Shown here: one piece after another, positions 15,701 through 21,752 of the stretch
Layout: every line of letters begins with the position of its first letter
Position numbering within the stretch: position 1 is the first letter of the stretch
From: Patescibacteria group bacterium
GTDB taxonomy: Bacteria; Patescibacteriota; Minisyncoccia; UBA9983
NCBI GenBank assembly: GCA_018901555.1
Contig: JAHIER010000057.1
Span: forward strand, 1-27,944
Length of the DNA: 27,944 nt
Reading direction: 5' to 3'
The notes under the pieces: model-generated
The model's database searches: none
What the model was told of the DNA's origin: nothing
Seen by the model: the letters and a program-made list of their open reading frames with translations, nothing else
Translations under genes and position numbers: made by a program

Positions 15701-16261
15701 ATGAAGAAAGAGAAAAAAATAAAAATCGCAAAAATAATTTTGAAAACAGTGGCTGCAGCAGACATTATAAGTATGATTATTTTGGCGCCAAATGCTTTGC
15801 AATGTTTGGATATGTTTTATGACAGAAGAAAAAGAAAATACAATCCAAAGTACTACATTCAAAATACAATAGGAAGATTAAAAAATCAGGGTTTAATAAA
15901 ATTTGAAACAAAAAATGGTAAAAAATTTGTTCGACTTACTGAAAAGGGTGAAAAAGAATTATTAAAATATCAACTGCAAGAATTAGTTGTTAAAAAACCT
16001 AAAAAATGGGATGAAAAATGGCGTGTTATTATTTTTGACATAAAGGAAAAAAGAAGAAAAACAAGAGATGAATTACGCAGAGAATTAAATAATTTAGGAT
16101 TTATTAAACTTCAAAACAGTGTTTGGGTATACCCCTATGAATGTGAAGAAATTATTATAATGTTAAAGGCGTATTATTTAATAGGAAAAGATGTTTTATA
16201 TATGACAGTGGAAAAAATAGAAAATGACAGGTGGCTTAAAGAAGAATTTAAACTTAAATAA
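15701..16261 (+). CDS. PaaX/Cas2-like winged-helix protein
   Basis: 186 aa. Residues about 1-95 look like a winged helix (YYIQNTIGRLKNQGLIKFET, then KKFVRLTEKGEKELLKYQ). Residues about 105-186 look like the ferredoxin-like Cas2 fold shared by Cas2 and the C-terminal part of PaaX regulators (WRVIIFDIKEKRRKTRDELR ... LGFIKLQNSVWVYPYE). Automated pipelines often label such proteins Cas2. No cas1, effector or CRISPR array occurs in the window, and the winged helix favours a transcriptional regulator. It is preceded and followed by identical 22-bp repeats with a palindromic core, a natural candidate for its own operator. No Shine-Dalgarno precedes ATG 15701. Confidence 0.75.
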   Translation: MKKEKKIKIAKIILKTVAAADIISMIILAPNALQCLDMFYDRRKRKYNPKYYIQNTIGRLKNQGLIKFETKNGKKFVRLTEKGEKELLKYQLQELVVKKPKKWDEKWRVIIFDIKEKRRKTRDELRRELNNLGFIKLQNSVWVYPYECEEIIIMLKAYYLIGKDVLYMTVEKIENDRWLKEEFKLK

Positions 16262-16318
16262 TTTATTCGTCAATTTAAATTATTTAATAATTAAGTATAA
16301 AAGAATTAGAGATTTTAT

Positions 16319-16340
16319 ACGATCGTAAAATTTATCTAAA
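16319..16340 (+). promoter_or_regulatory. 22-bp operator/promoter-like repeat, copy B
   Basis: Identical to copy A at 15678-15699, with the palindrome extended to TACGATCGTA (16318-16327) and TAAAAT at 16326-16331. It lies directly upstream of a GGGGAGGTGA ribosome-binding site and a TTG-started mini-ORF. Confidence 0.75.
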
Positions 16341-16357
16341 TGGGGAGGTGAATTAAA

Positions 16358-16456
16358 TTGGGAGAATTTAAGCAGAGGAAAGGAGAATTTAAGCATGGGA
16401 AAAGTAATATTATAGACGAAAAGGGAAAATACCCCTTTTGTGTGGATAAGTATTGA
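16358..16456 (+). CDS. Putative 32-aa peptide, TTG start
   Basis: GGGGAGGTGA (16342-16351) is a strong Shine-Dalgarno 6 nt before TTG 16358; the frame runs 33 codons to TGA. The peptide starts GEFKQRKGEFKHGKS after the initiator and carries a 7-residue internal repeat from a 14-nt direct repeat (16361-16374 and 16382-16395). A weak hairpin with a T-run (16419-16439) lies inside the frame, so this could instead be a short non-coding or attenuated transcript. The stop overlaps the -35 of the infA promoter. Confidence 0.4.
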   Translation: MGEFKQRKGEFKHGKSNIIDEKGKYPFCVDKY

Positions 16457-16481
16457 CATAAAATATTGGTTCTGCTAATAT
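16453..16481 (+). promoter_or_regulatory. Near-consensus promoter of the infA-rpsI operon
   Basis: TTGACA (16453-16458), 17-nt spacer, extended -10 TGC-TAATAT (16476-16481). The expected start is near 16488, giving a roughly 9-nt leader before infA. It is the best sigma-70-type promoter in the window and fits a highly expressed ribosomal operon. Confidence 0.85.
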
Positions 16482-16496
16482 AAAAAAGTCATACAA

Positions 16497-16712
16497 ATGG
16501 CAGATAGGTCTGAAACAACAACTATAGGAATTGTCATAGAGGCGTTGCCCAATGCTACGTTTCGTGTTCGTCTTGAAGACAATAGAGAGGTTTTTACTTA
16601 TATTTCAGGCAAAATGAGAATGTATAGAATAAAAGTTCTTGTAGGTGATAAAGTAAAAGTTGAATTCAGTCCTTATGATGATAAAAAGGGCAGAATTATA
16701 CAAAGAATGTAA
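16497..16712 (+). CDS. infA: Translation initiation factor IF-1
   Basis: 71 aa, normal length for IF-1, an S1/OB-fold protein that occupies the ribosomal A site during initiation. Conserved run GIVIEALPNATFRVRLEDN, then YISGKMRMYRIKVLVGDKV and a C-terminal KKGRIIQR. First gene of a nine-gene translation/transcription operon. ATG 16497 has no Shine-Dalgarno and only about 9 nt of predicted leader. Confidence 0.97.
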   Translation: MADRSETTTIGIVIEALPNATFRVRLEDNREVFTYISGKMRMYRIKVLVGDKVKVEFSPYDDKKGRIIQRM

Positions 16713-16721
16713 TTAAATAAT

Positions 16722-16838
16722 ATGAAAGTTAGAACTTCAGTAAAAAAAATTTGCAGAGATTGTAAAATGGTCCGAAGAAGAGGTCGGATTTATGTTATTT
16801 GCAAAAAAAATCCAAAACATAAACAAAGACAAGGATAA
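16722..16838 (+). CDS. rpmJ: 50S ribosomal protein bL36
   Basis: 38 aa (MKVRTSVKKICRDCKMVRR...). The zinc-ribbon ligands of the C+ form are present: Cys11, Cys14, Cys27 and a His near residue 33. The C-terminal NPKHKQRQG is typical. It lies 9 nt after infA and 2 nt before rpsM, its canonical place. Confidence 0.96.
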   Translation: MKVRTSVKKICRDCKMVRRRGRIYVICKKNPKHKQRQG

Positions 16839-16840
16839 TT

Positions 16841-17224
16841 ATGAGAATAGCCGGAATAACAATTCCAGACAATAAAAGATTGGATGTGGCGCTCACATAT
16901 ATTTTTGGTATTGGTCGTTCCAAGGCTCAAAAAATTCTTCAGGAAGCCGGAGTTGCCATTGATAAAAAGGTAAAAGATTTATCCGAAAAAGAATCTAGTG
17001 CTATTCGTGGAGGAGTTGAAAAAAATAAAACAGAAGGAGATTTAAGAAGAGCCATTTCAGCCGAAATAAAAAGATTAAAGGAAATAAAATGTTACCGCGG
17101 TATCAGACATATTAAATTATTGCCGACAAAAGGACAGCGTACTAAAACAAATTCAAGAACCATAAGGCCATATCAGGGTCGTAAAACAATGGGTAGCGGT
17201 AAAAGAAAATTAGATAAGAAATAA
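16841..17224 (+). CDS. rpsM: 30S ribosomal protein uS13
   Basis: 127 aa. MRIAGITIPDNKRLDVALTY, the H2TH-type GIGRSKAQKIL, and the C-terminal RNA-binding tail KGQRTKTNSRTIRPYQGRKT identify uS13, which contacts the head of the 30S subunit and tRNA in the P site. Full length. An AGGA run from the end of rpmJ lies 5 nt ahead and may serve as its Shine-Dalgarno. Confidence 0.97.
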   Translation: MRIAGITIPDNKRLDVALTYIFGIGRSKAQKILQEAGVAIDKKVKDLSEKESSAIRGGVEKNKTEGDLRRAISAEIKRLKEIKCYRGIRHIKLLPTKGQRTKTNSRTIRPYQGRKTMGSGKRKLDKK

Positions 17225-17231
17225 AATTAAT

Positions 17232-17666
17232 ATGGGAAAAAAGAGAATTGCAAAAAAAGGAAGCGGGTCAGTTGACCAGGGATTAAAAGAACGTTCATTA
17301 AGCAAGATCCCTAAGAAAAAAATAGTGAACGGGATTTTGAATATTCAGTCAACTTACAATAATACAATAATAAATTTAAGTGATGAAAAAGGCAATACTT
17401 TTCTTTGGGCCTCAAGCGGATCACTCGGTTTTAAGGGCACAAAAAAGAGCACTCCTTTTGCTGCTTCTAAAGTTGCTGATTTAATTGTTGAAAAAGCAAA
17501 AATAATAGGGCTTAAAAGTGTGGACGTTGTTCTTAAAGGTGTTGGCTCTGGAAGAGAATCTGCTATCAGAACTTTTGCTTCTAAGGGTATAGAAATTAAT
17601 TCAATTAAAGATGTTACACCAGTGCCGCATAATGGCCCTAAACCGCGTAAACCAAGACGCGTATAA
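17232..17666 (+). CDS. rpsK: 30S ribosomal protein uS11
   Basis: 144 aa with a basic N-terminal extension. The core NNTIINLSDEKGNTFLWASS, GFKGTKKSTPFAASKVADL and the C-terminal HNGPKPRKPRRV are the uS11 signatures; it forms part of the 30S platform and mRNA exit site. It lies 7 nt after rpsM, in canonical order. Confidence 0.97.
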   Translation: MGKKRIAKKGSGSVDQGLKERSLSKIPKKKIVNGILNIQSTYNNTIINLSDEKGNTFLWASSGSLGFKGTKKSTPFAASKVADLIVEKAKIIGLKSVDVVLKGVGSGRESAIRTFASKGIEINSIKDVTPVPHNGPKPRKPRRV

Positions 17667-17672
17667 AAAATT

Positions 17673-18305
17673 ATGATGGATGTAAAATGCAAAAAATGTA
17701 TAAGGGTAAATGAAAAACTTTTTCTAAAAGGAGAAAAATGTTTTTCGGCTAAGTGTCCTTTAGCTAGGAAGGCCACAAAAGGTCGACCACGAAAAATCGT
17801 TAAACATCCCAAAAGAGGTTTGTCTGAATATGGATTACAAATGAGAGACAAACAAAAAGTAAAATTAACTTACGGCATTAGCGAAAGACAACTGATCAAT
17901 TTTGTTAAAGAGGCCGGTAAAAAAAAGAATGAAGATATAAGTTTAAGACTTTATCATTTTTTGGAAATGCGTATTGATAATACTGCTTTTAGAACTGGTT
18001 TTTTTGATTCTCGGACTAAATCAAGGCAGGGAGTTTCTCATGGCCATATAATTGTCAACGGCAGAAGAGTTAATATCCCGTCTCTCAGAATCAAAATTGG
18101 AGACAAAATAGCCATCCGGCCACAATCATCTGTCAAAGGTCTTTTTAAAGATCTTGATATAAAAATAAAAAAATATAATCCTCCGTCTTGGATTAATTTA
18201 GATAAAGAAAAGAAAATCGGAGAAATTATTGGAGTTCCATCTTTGGCAGAGGAACCAACAATACATCAGCAATTAAATTCAATCATAGAATTTTATAGTC
18301 GTTAA
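17673..18305 (+). CDS. rpsD: 30S ribosomal protein uS4
   Basis: 210 aa, a primary 16S rRNA-binding assembly protein. It has the N-terminal zinc-binding cysteines of the C+ type (Cys6, Cys9, Cys23, Cys28). The S4 RNA-binding domain follows (LEMRIDNTAFRTGF ... SRQGVSHGHIIVNGRRVNIP). There are two ATGs in tandem (17673 and 17676); either could be used. It lies 6 nt after rpsK and 34 nt ahead of rpoA. No S4-type autoregulatory structure was recognised. Confidence 0.97.
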   Translation: MMDVKCKKCIRVNEKLFLKGEKCFSAKCPLARKATKGRPRKIVKHPKRGLSEYGLQMRDKQKVKLTYGISERQLINFVKEAGKKKNEDISLRLYHFLEMRIDNTAFRTGFFDSRTKSRQGVSHGHIIVNGRRVNIPSLRIKIGDKIAIRPQSSVKGLFKDLDIKIKKYNPPSWINLDKEKKIGEIIGVPSLAEEPTIHQQLNSIIEFYSR

Positions 18306-18339
18306 TTTTTATTAGAAGTCTAAATAAAAACTTTTTTAT

Positions 18340-19308
18340 ATGGATTACAGTATTAATATGCCCTTAAGGCCAAGAATTGTTGAAGAAGATGGTGAAAAGG
18401 GCGTTTATGAAATAGACGGGCTTTATGCCGGTTATGGTCACACGCTCGGCAATTCTTTAAGAAGAATTATATTGTCATCATTGCCGGGATCTGCCATTAC
18501 TAAAGTTAAAATAGAAGGAGCTTCGCACGAGTTTTCCAATCTTCCTGGCATTAAGGAAGATGTTATTAATATTATTCTTAATCTTAAAAGATTAAGATTT
18601 AAAATGCATACTGATGAAATTCAAAAAGCAACAATTTCTGTCAAGGGGATAAAAAATATTACTGCTAAAGATATTAAATTACCGACTCAGGTTGAAATTT
18701 TAAACAAAGAAATGCCTATCGCGACTCTTACTAGCAAAGATGCAAAATTAGAAATTGAAATAACCATAGAAAAAGGCTTGGGTTATATTACCAGAGAAGC
18801 TTTGCATAAAGAAAGAGTAGAAATAGGAATGATTCATTTAGATGTTCTTTTTACGCCTATTAGAAGAGTTAATTATGAAGTAGAGAATATGCGTGTCGGT
18901 GACCGCACTGATTACAATAGATTAAGATTTTTCATACAAACTGATGGTTCTGTTTCCCCAAAAGAAGCTTTGGAAAAATCAATTGAAATAATGATTAGTC
19001 ATTTGAGGTCAATCAGAGGATTTCAGGAAACAGAGATAGAAGAAGATTTAGAAGAAGAAAAAATTGAAACTGACAAAGAAATAGATAAAAAAATCAAAAA
19101 AGATGATACGGAAATTCTTAAAACCAGAATTGAAGATTTGCCTCTTTCTTCTCGCACAGCCAAAGCGCTTACTATTTCTGGAATCAGGACACTTGGCGGG
19201 CTGGCTAGAAAAAAAGAATCAGATCTGTTAGAAATAGAAGATGTGGGCAAAAAGGCTGTTGAAGAAATAAAAGAAGCCTTGGAAAATTACGGATTATCAT
19301 TAAAGTAA
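18340..19308 (+). CDS. rpoA: RNA polymerase alpha subunit
   Basis: 322 aa. The alpha-NTD dimerisation domain carries YAGYGHTLGNSLRRIILSSL; the assembly region includes HLDVLFTPIRRVNYEVE. A highly charged, acidic then basic linker (about residues 230-255) leads to the alpha-CTD with paired helix-hairpin-helix sequence (SGIRTLGGLARKKESDLLEI, then DVGKKAVEEIKEAL). The alpha-CTD indicates capacity for UP-element and activator contacts. In its usual position between rpsD and rplQ. Confidence 0.97.
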   Translation: MDYSINMPLRPRIVEEDGEKGVYEIDGLYAGYGHTLGNSLRRIILSSLPGSAITKVKIEGASHEFSNLPGIKEDVINIILNLKRLRFKMHTDEIQKATISVKGIKNITAKDIKLPTQVEILNKEMPIATLTSKDAKLEIEITIEKGLGYITREALHKERVEIGMIHLDVLFTPIRRVNYEVENMRVGDRTDYNRLRFFIQTDGSVSPKEALEKSIEIMISHLRSIRGFQETEIEEDLEEEKIETDKEIDKKIKKDDTEILKTRIEDLPLSSRTAKALTISGIRTLGGLARKKESDLLEIEDVGKKAVEEIKEALENYGLSLK

Positions 19309-19315
19309 TATAATT

Positions 19316-19663
19316 ATGCGTCATAAGAAAAAGGGCAGAAAATTAGGAAGAAAAAAGAATGCTAGAAAAGGGCTTTTAAAGGCGCTGGCTGTTAGTTTGG
19401 TTAAGAGCGAGAAAATAAAAACAACCGAAGCTAAAGCTAAAGAGCTCAGGCCTTTTATAGAAAAACTTTTAACTAAAGCCAGAGAAGAGAAGTTGAGTAA
19501 TCGCAGATTGATTATCGCTAAAATAGGCGAGGCTCCTGCTAAAAAACTTTTTGAAAAGATTGGGCCAAAATATAAAAATAGAAAAGGCGGTTATACTAGA
19601 ATTATTAAATTAGCCCGCCGTCAGGGAGATGCCAGCAAAATGGCAGTAATAGAATTTGTATGA
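19316..19663 (+). CDS. rplQ: 50S ribosomal protein bL17
   Basis: 115 aa. N-terminal MRHKKKGRKLGRKKNARKGL, then LVKSEKIKTTEAKAKELRPF and the C-terminal GGYTRIIKLARRQGDASKMA are bL17 signatures. It lies 7 nt after rpoA; its TGA overlaps the rplM ATG (ATGA), so the two are coupled. Confidence 0.97.
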   Translation: MRHKKKGRKLGRKKNARKGLLKALAVSLVKSEKIKTTEAKAKELRPFIEKLLTKAREEKLSNRRLIIAKIGEAPAKKLFEKIGPKYKNRKGGYTRIIKLARRQGDASKMAVIEFV

Positions 19664-20007
19664 AAAAAGAATACACCATAGACGCAAAAGGAAAATCATT
19701 GGGCAGAGTTGCTTCTGAGGCAGCTGCTATTTTGCGCGGGAAGAATAGTCCTGATTTTATGCCTAATATTGCGCCAAATATCAAATTAACTATTACTAAT
19801 GGCGATAAATTTAGAGTTACCGGCAAAAAAATGAAACAAAAAAGATATATGAGGCATTCTACTTATCCTGGAAATTTAAAAATTTTAAGAATGGAAGAAG
19901 TAGTTGATAAAAAGGGCAAAGAATATTTATTAAAAAAAGCCGTAGATGGAATGTTGCCTAAAAATAAACTTAGAAAAATAATGATTAAAAATTTAATTAT
20001 TAAATAA
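19660..20007 (+). CDS. rplM: 50S ribosomal protein uL13 (short)
   Basis: 115 aa, against 142 in E. coli. The protein begins at the position of the conserved (V)VDA.GK.LGR block (YTIDAKGKSLGRVASEAAAI) and ends soon after VDGMLPKNKLRKIMIKNL, so both terminal extensions are missing. The central RYMRHSTYPGNLK matches uL13. An early 50S assembly protein. Short forms are plausible for reduced genomes. The start overlaps the rplQ stop by 4 nt. Confidence 0.95.
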   Translation: MKKEYTIDAKGKSLGRVASEAAAILRGKNSPDFMPNIAPNIKLTITNGDKFRVTGKKMKQKRYMRHSTYPGNLKILRMEEVVDKKGKEYLLKKAVDGMLPKNKLRKIMIKNLIIK

Positions 20008-20011
20008 TTTT

Positions 20012-20452
20012 ATGACAACCGCCAAGAAAACAAAGGAGACAAAAGAAAAGAAGCCGGCAAAAAATACTTATTTTGAAGCCATAGGCAGAAGAAAAACTTC
20101 AATAGCCAGAGTGAGGCTTTTTAATAAAGGAGAATCTGGCATTATTGTTAATAATAAAGATTTTAAAAAATATTTTCCTACAGCAGAATTGCACAATGTT
20201 ATTGAAGATCCGCTCAAGAAAATGAAACTTGCTGAAAGTTTTAAAATCACAGTGAAAACTTCTGGCGGGGGAGTTAGCTCTCAGGCAGAAGCAGTTCGGT
20301 TAGGAATTTCTAGAGCCTTGGTTAAATTTAATGCAGAATTCAGAAAAAGATTAAAGAAAGCGGGATTTCTTAAAAGAGATCCTCGCACAAAAGAGCGTCG
20401 TAAGTTCGGTTTAAAGAAAGCAAGAAAAGCTCCGCAATGGAGTAAGCGATAA
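20012..20452 (+). CDS. rpsI: 30S ribosomal protein uS9
   Basis: 146 aa. A lysine-rich N-terminal extension of about 20 residues precedes the core YFEAIGRRKTSIARVRLF, then GGVSSQAEAVRLGISRAL, and ends in the long basic tail KARKAPQWSKR that reaches P-site tRNA. Last gene of the operon, followed 8 nt later by a double-hairpin terminator. Confidence 0.97.
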   Translation: MTTAKKTKETKEKKPAKNTYFEAIGRRKTSIARVRLFNKGESGIIVNNKDFKKYFPTAELHNVIEDPLKKMKLAESFKITVKTSGGGVSSQAEAVRLGISRALVKFNAEFRKRLKKAGFLKRDPRTKERRKFGLKKARKAPQWSKR

Positions 20453-20459
20453 AAGATTA

Positions 20460-20544
20460 AAGCCTCGGTTTTCCCGGGGCTTTTTACTTGGGGGTTTCAC
20501 CCCCAAGTCCTTGTATTTGTTGACGTGGCATTGGGAAAATGATA
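20460..20544 (+). repeat. Double-hairpin terminator/promoter module, copy 1
   Basis: Copy 1 of a module repeated at 21072-21147 (offset 612 bp over the first 59 bp, 49 of 59 identical). It contains the rpsI terminator hairpin (AGCCTCGG/CCGGGGCT, T5), then the 10-bp stem ACTTGGGGGT/ACCCCCAAGT with loop TTC (20486-20508), CTTGTATTT, and later GGAAAATGATA. GTTGACGTGGCA (20519-20530) is extra relative to copy 2 and recurs at 27925-27936. Confidence 0.85.
20461..20485 (+). terminator. Intrinsic terminator of the ribosomal operon
   Basis: Stem AGCCTCGG (20461-20468) with CCGGGGCT (20474-20481), one G-U, loop TTTTC, followed by five T. Confidence 0.85.
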
Positions 20545-20588
20545 GGAATTAAATAGATTTGAAACTTAAAAAGGGGGAAATTATAACT

Positions 20589-20975
20589 ATGAGTATACTT
20601 GATAGGCCATGCAGTTCACCTAAAGAAGCATTTTTAGTAGCTCAAGGGCATTGTATTACTACAAAAAGAGATGTTTGTTATGCTTATGATGGAGTCGGAT
20701 GTAGTTCTTGTCCAAAATATAAAGAAGGATTAAAAAGAAGAAAAGAAAGAATAAAAAAAGAAAAAAAACAAACTCTGAAAGAAGTTGTAATAGACATAGA
20801 CCCAATTTTTAAAAGCAAGGCGATTATGAGGATAAGAAAAATTAATTCGTATTATTACTTTGAAATTGGAGAAGTCTATAAAGATCAGCCTGATTTATTT
20901 TGCAAAAAAAGATCAATTGTTTTAACATATGAAGAAAAAAAGATTGCAGTAAAATTGCTGGCTGAGCGGGGGTAA
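20589..20975 (+). CDS. Small Cys-containing protein of unknown function
   Basis: 128 aa from ATG 20589; an in-frame TTG at 20559 would add 10 residues, but the AAAAAGGGGGAAA ribosome-binding-like run lies between them and favours the ATG. The N-terminal third has several cysteines (CSSPKEAF, GHCITTKRDVCYAYDG, GCSSCPKYKEG), which could bind a metal. A strongly basic stretch (LKRRKERIKKEKKQ) follows, and then a beta-rich C-terminal region (MRIRKINSYYYFEIGEVY). No family is recognised. The last codons and TAA overlap the 5' acceptor strand of the tRNA-like element (20966-21062). The gene is framed by the two copies of a terminator module and looks like cargo between rpsI and grpE. Confidence 0.6.
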   Translation: MSILDRPCSSPKEAFLVAQGHCITTKRDVCYAYDGVGCSSCPKYKEGLKRRKERIKKEKKQTLKEVVIDIDPIFKSKAIMRIRKINSYYYFEIGEVYKDQPDLFCKKRSIVLTYEEKKIAVKLLAERG

Positions 20976-21062
20976 TGCATGGTTGCATTATCAAGGCACC
21001 ACCTTGATAGGATCAGGCAAATCACCGTTTGAATTCGGGTTTGATTCCCAACTCCCGCTCCA
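20966..21062 (+). tRNA. tRNA-Gly-like structure, atypical (possible pseudo- or non-canonical tRNA)
   Basis: GCGGGGG (20966-20972) pairs with CTCCCGC (21052-21058), one G-U, followed by T and encoded CCA (21060-21062). U8 is present; a D-arm ATGC-ATGGTT-GCAT (20975-20988) has A14 and GG; the T-loop TTTGATT (21040-21046) closes on GGG/CCC. G1-C72, C2-G71 and U73 are bacterial tRNA-Gly identity elements. An anticodon-like hairpin (TCAAG/CTTGA, 7-nt loop GCACCAC) would give ACC (Gly) but lacks U33. The variable region is about 27 nt with its own hairpin. Position 56 of the T-loop is T, not C, and the T-stem has a mismatch. At 97 nt this is not a standard tRNA. It may be degenerate, specialised or a tRNA mimic. 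Confidence 0.45.
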
Positions 21063-21071
21063 AATAAATTT

Positions 21072-21147
21072 AAGCCTCGGCAAAACCGAGGCTTTTTACT
21101 TGGGGGTGAAACCCCCAAGTTCTTGTATTTTTGGCTGGAAAATGATA
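21072..21147 (+). repeat. Double-hairpin terminator/promoter module, copy 2
   Basis: Copy 2 of the module at 20460-20544: terminator hairpin AGCCTCGG/CCGAGGCT (21073-21093, perfect 8 bp, loop CAAAA, T5), then ACTTGGGGGT/ACCCCCAAGT with loop GAA (21098-21120), CTTGTATTT and GGAAAATGATA. Both loops are close to the reverse complement of those in copy 1 while the stems are kept. Confidence 0.85.
21073..21097 (+). terminator. Intrinsic terminator after the tRNA-like element
   Basis: Perfect 8-bp stem AGCCTCGG/CCGAGGCT, loop CAAAA, followed by five T. It separates the cassette from the grpE-dnaK-dnaJ genes. Confidence 0.88.
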
Positions 21148-21151
21148 AAAT
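21123..21151 (+). promoter_or_regulatory. Promoter of grpE-dnaK
   Basis: TTGTAT (21123-21128), 17-nt spacer, extended -10 TGA-TAAAAT (21146-21151), ending 7 nt before ATG 21159, so a leaderless start is predicted. A 10-bp inverted repeat (21098-21120) ends 2 nt before the -35 and could be an operator. No CIRCE element (TTAGCACTC-N9-GAGTGCTAA) is present. Confidence 0.55.
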
Positions 21152-21158
21152 ATTATTA

Positions 21159-21746
21159 ATGACTGAAGAAAAAAATACTAATAATAACGGCAATGATAAT
21201 GAAAATCTTGAAGATATTGTTGTTGAGGAAGAGGGAATTCCGGCTGATTTGCAATTGAAAAAACTTCGGGAAAAGCTGAAAAAATGCATGGCGGAAAAAG
21301 AAGAATATTTGGCCGGCTGGCAGAGAGCTAAGGCAGATTTTATTAATGCTAGAAACGAAGAAAAAGAGAATCGAACAGAATTGTTGAAATTTGCCAATGA
21401 AGAAATTATTGAGGATATTCTGCCGGTTTTAGACAGTTTTGATCTTGCTTTTAATAATGAAAATTGGCAAAAACTTGACAAAATATGGCAAGAAGGTATA
21501 AAATTAATATATAACAAATTTATAGATACTCTAAAGAAACACGGCATAGAAAAAATAGAAACTATAAATAAGAAATTTAATCCTGAAGAACATGAATCAT
21601 TAGGGGAGATTGAAATTGAAGACTCGCCTCGCGGCGAAGCGGGTAAAAATAAAGAGGGAGTTGTTTTGGAAGAAATTCGGAAAGGATATAAAATTCATAA
21701 TAAATTATTAAGACCTGCTCAAGTCAGAGTAGGAAAAACAAAATAA
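21159..21746 (+). CDS. grpE: Nucleotide exchange factor GrpE
   Basis: 195 aa from ATG 21159; the upstream in-frame ATG at 21123 lies inside the -35 region and adds 12 residues atypical of the family. An acidic N-terminus precedes the long dimerising coiled coil (KLREKLKKCMAEKEEYLAGW, QRAKADFINARNEEKENR), then IIEDILPVLDSFDLAF and the C-terminal beta domain (GIEKIETINKKFNPEEHES, EEIRKGYKIHNKLLRPAQV). It releases ADP from DnaK. An extra DSPRGEAGK segment coincides with a GC-rich hairpin (21624-21637) and looks inserted. First gene of the chaperone operon; dnaK starts 6 nt downstream. Confidence 0.95.
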   Translation: MTEEKNTNNNGNDNENLEDIVVEEEGIPADLQLKKLREKLKKCMAEKEEYLAGWQRAKADFINARNEEKENRTELLKFANEEIIEDILPVLDSFDLAFNNENWQKLDKIWQEGIKLIYNKFIDTLKKHGIEKIETINKKFNPEEHESLGEIEIEDSPRGEAGKNKEGVVLEEIRKGYKIHNKLLRPAQVRVGKTK

Positions 21747-21752
21747 AAAAAT

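Noticed and set aside
15661..16340. Possible CRISPR-Cas locus (Cas2-like gene with two flanking identical repeats)
   Set aside because: Only two repeats 641 bp apart, carrying promoter-like sequence, with a gene rather than spacers between them and no other cas genes. The winged helix favours a regulator.
20885..21547. 220-aa minus-strand open frame across the tRNA-like element and grpE
   Set aside because: Antisense shadow of grpE; it crosses two terminator hairpins and has low-complexity Ser/Phe content.
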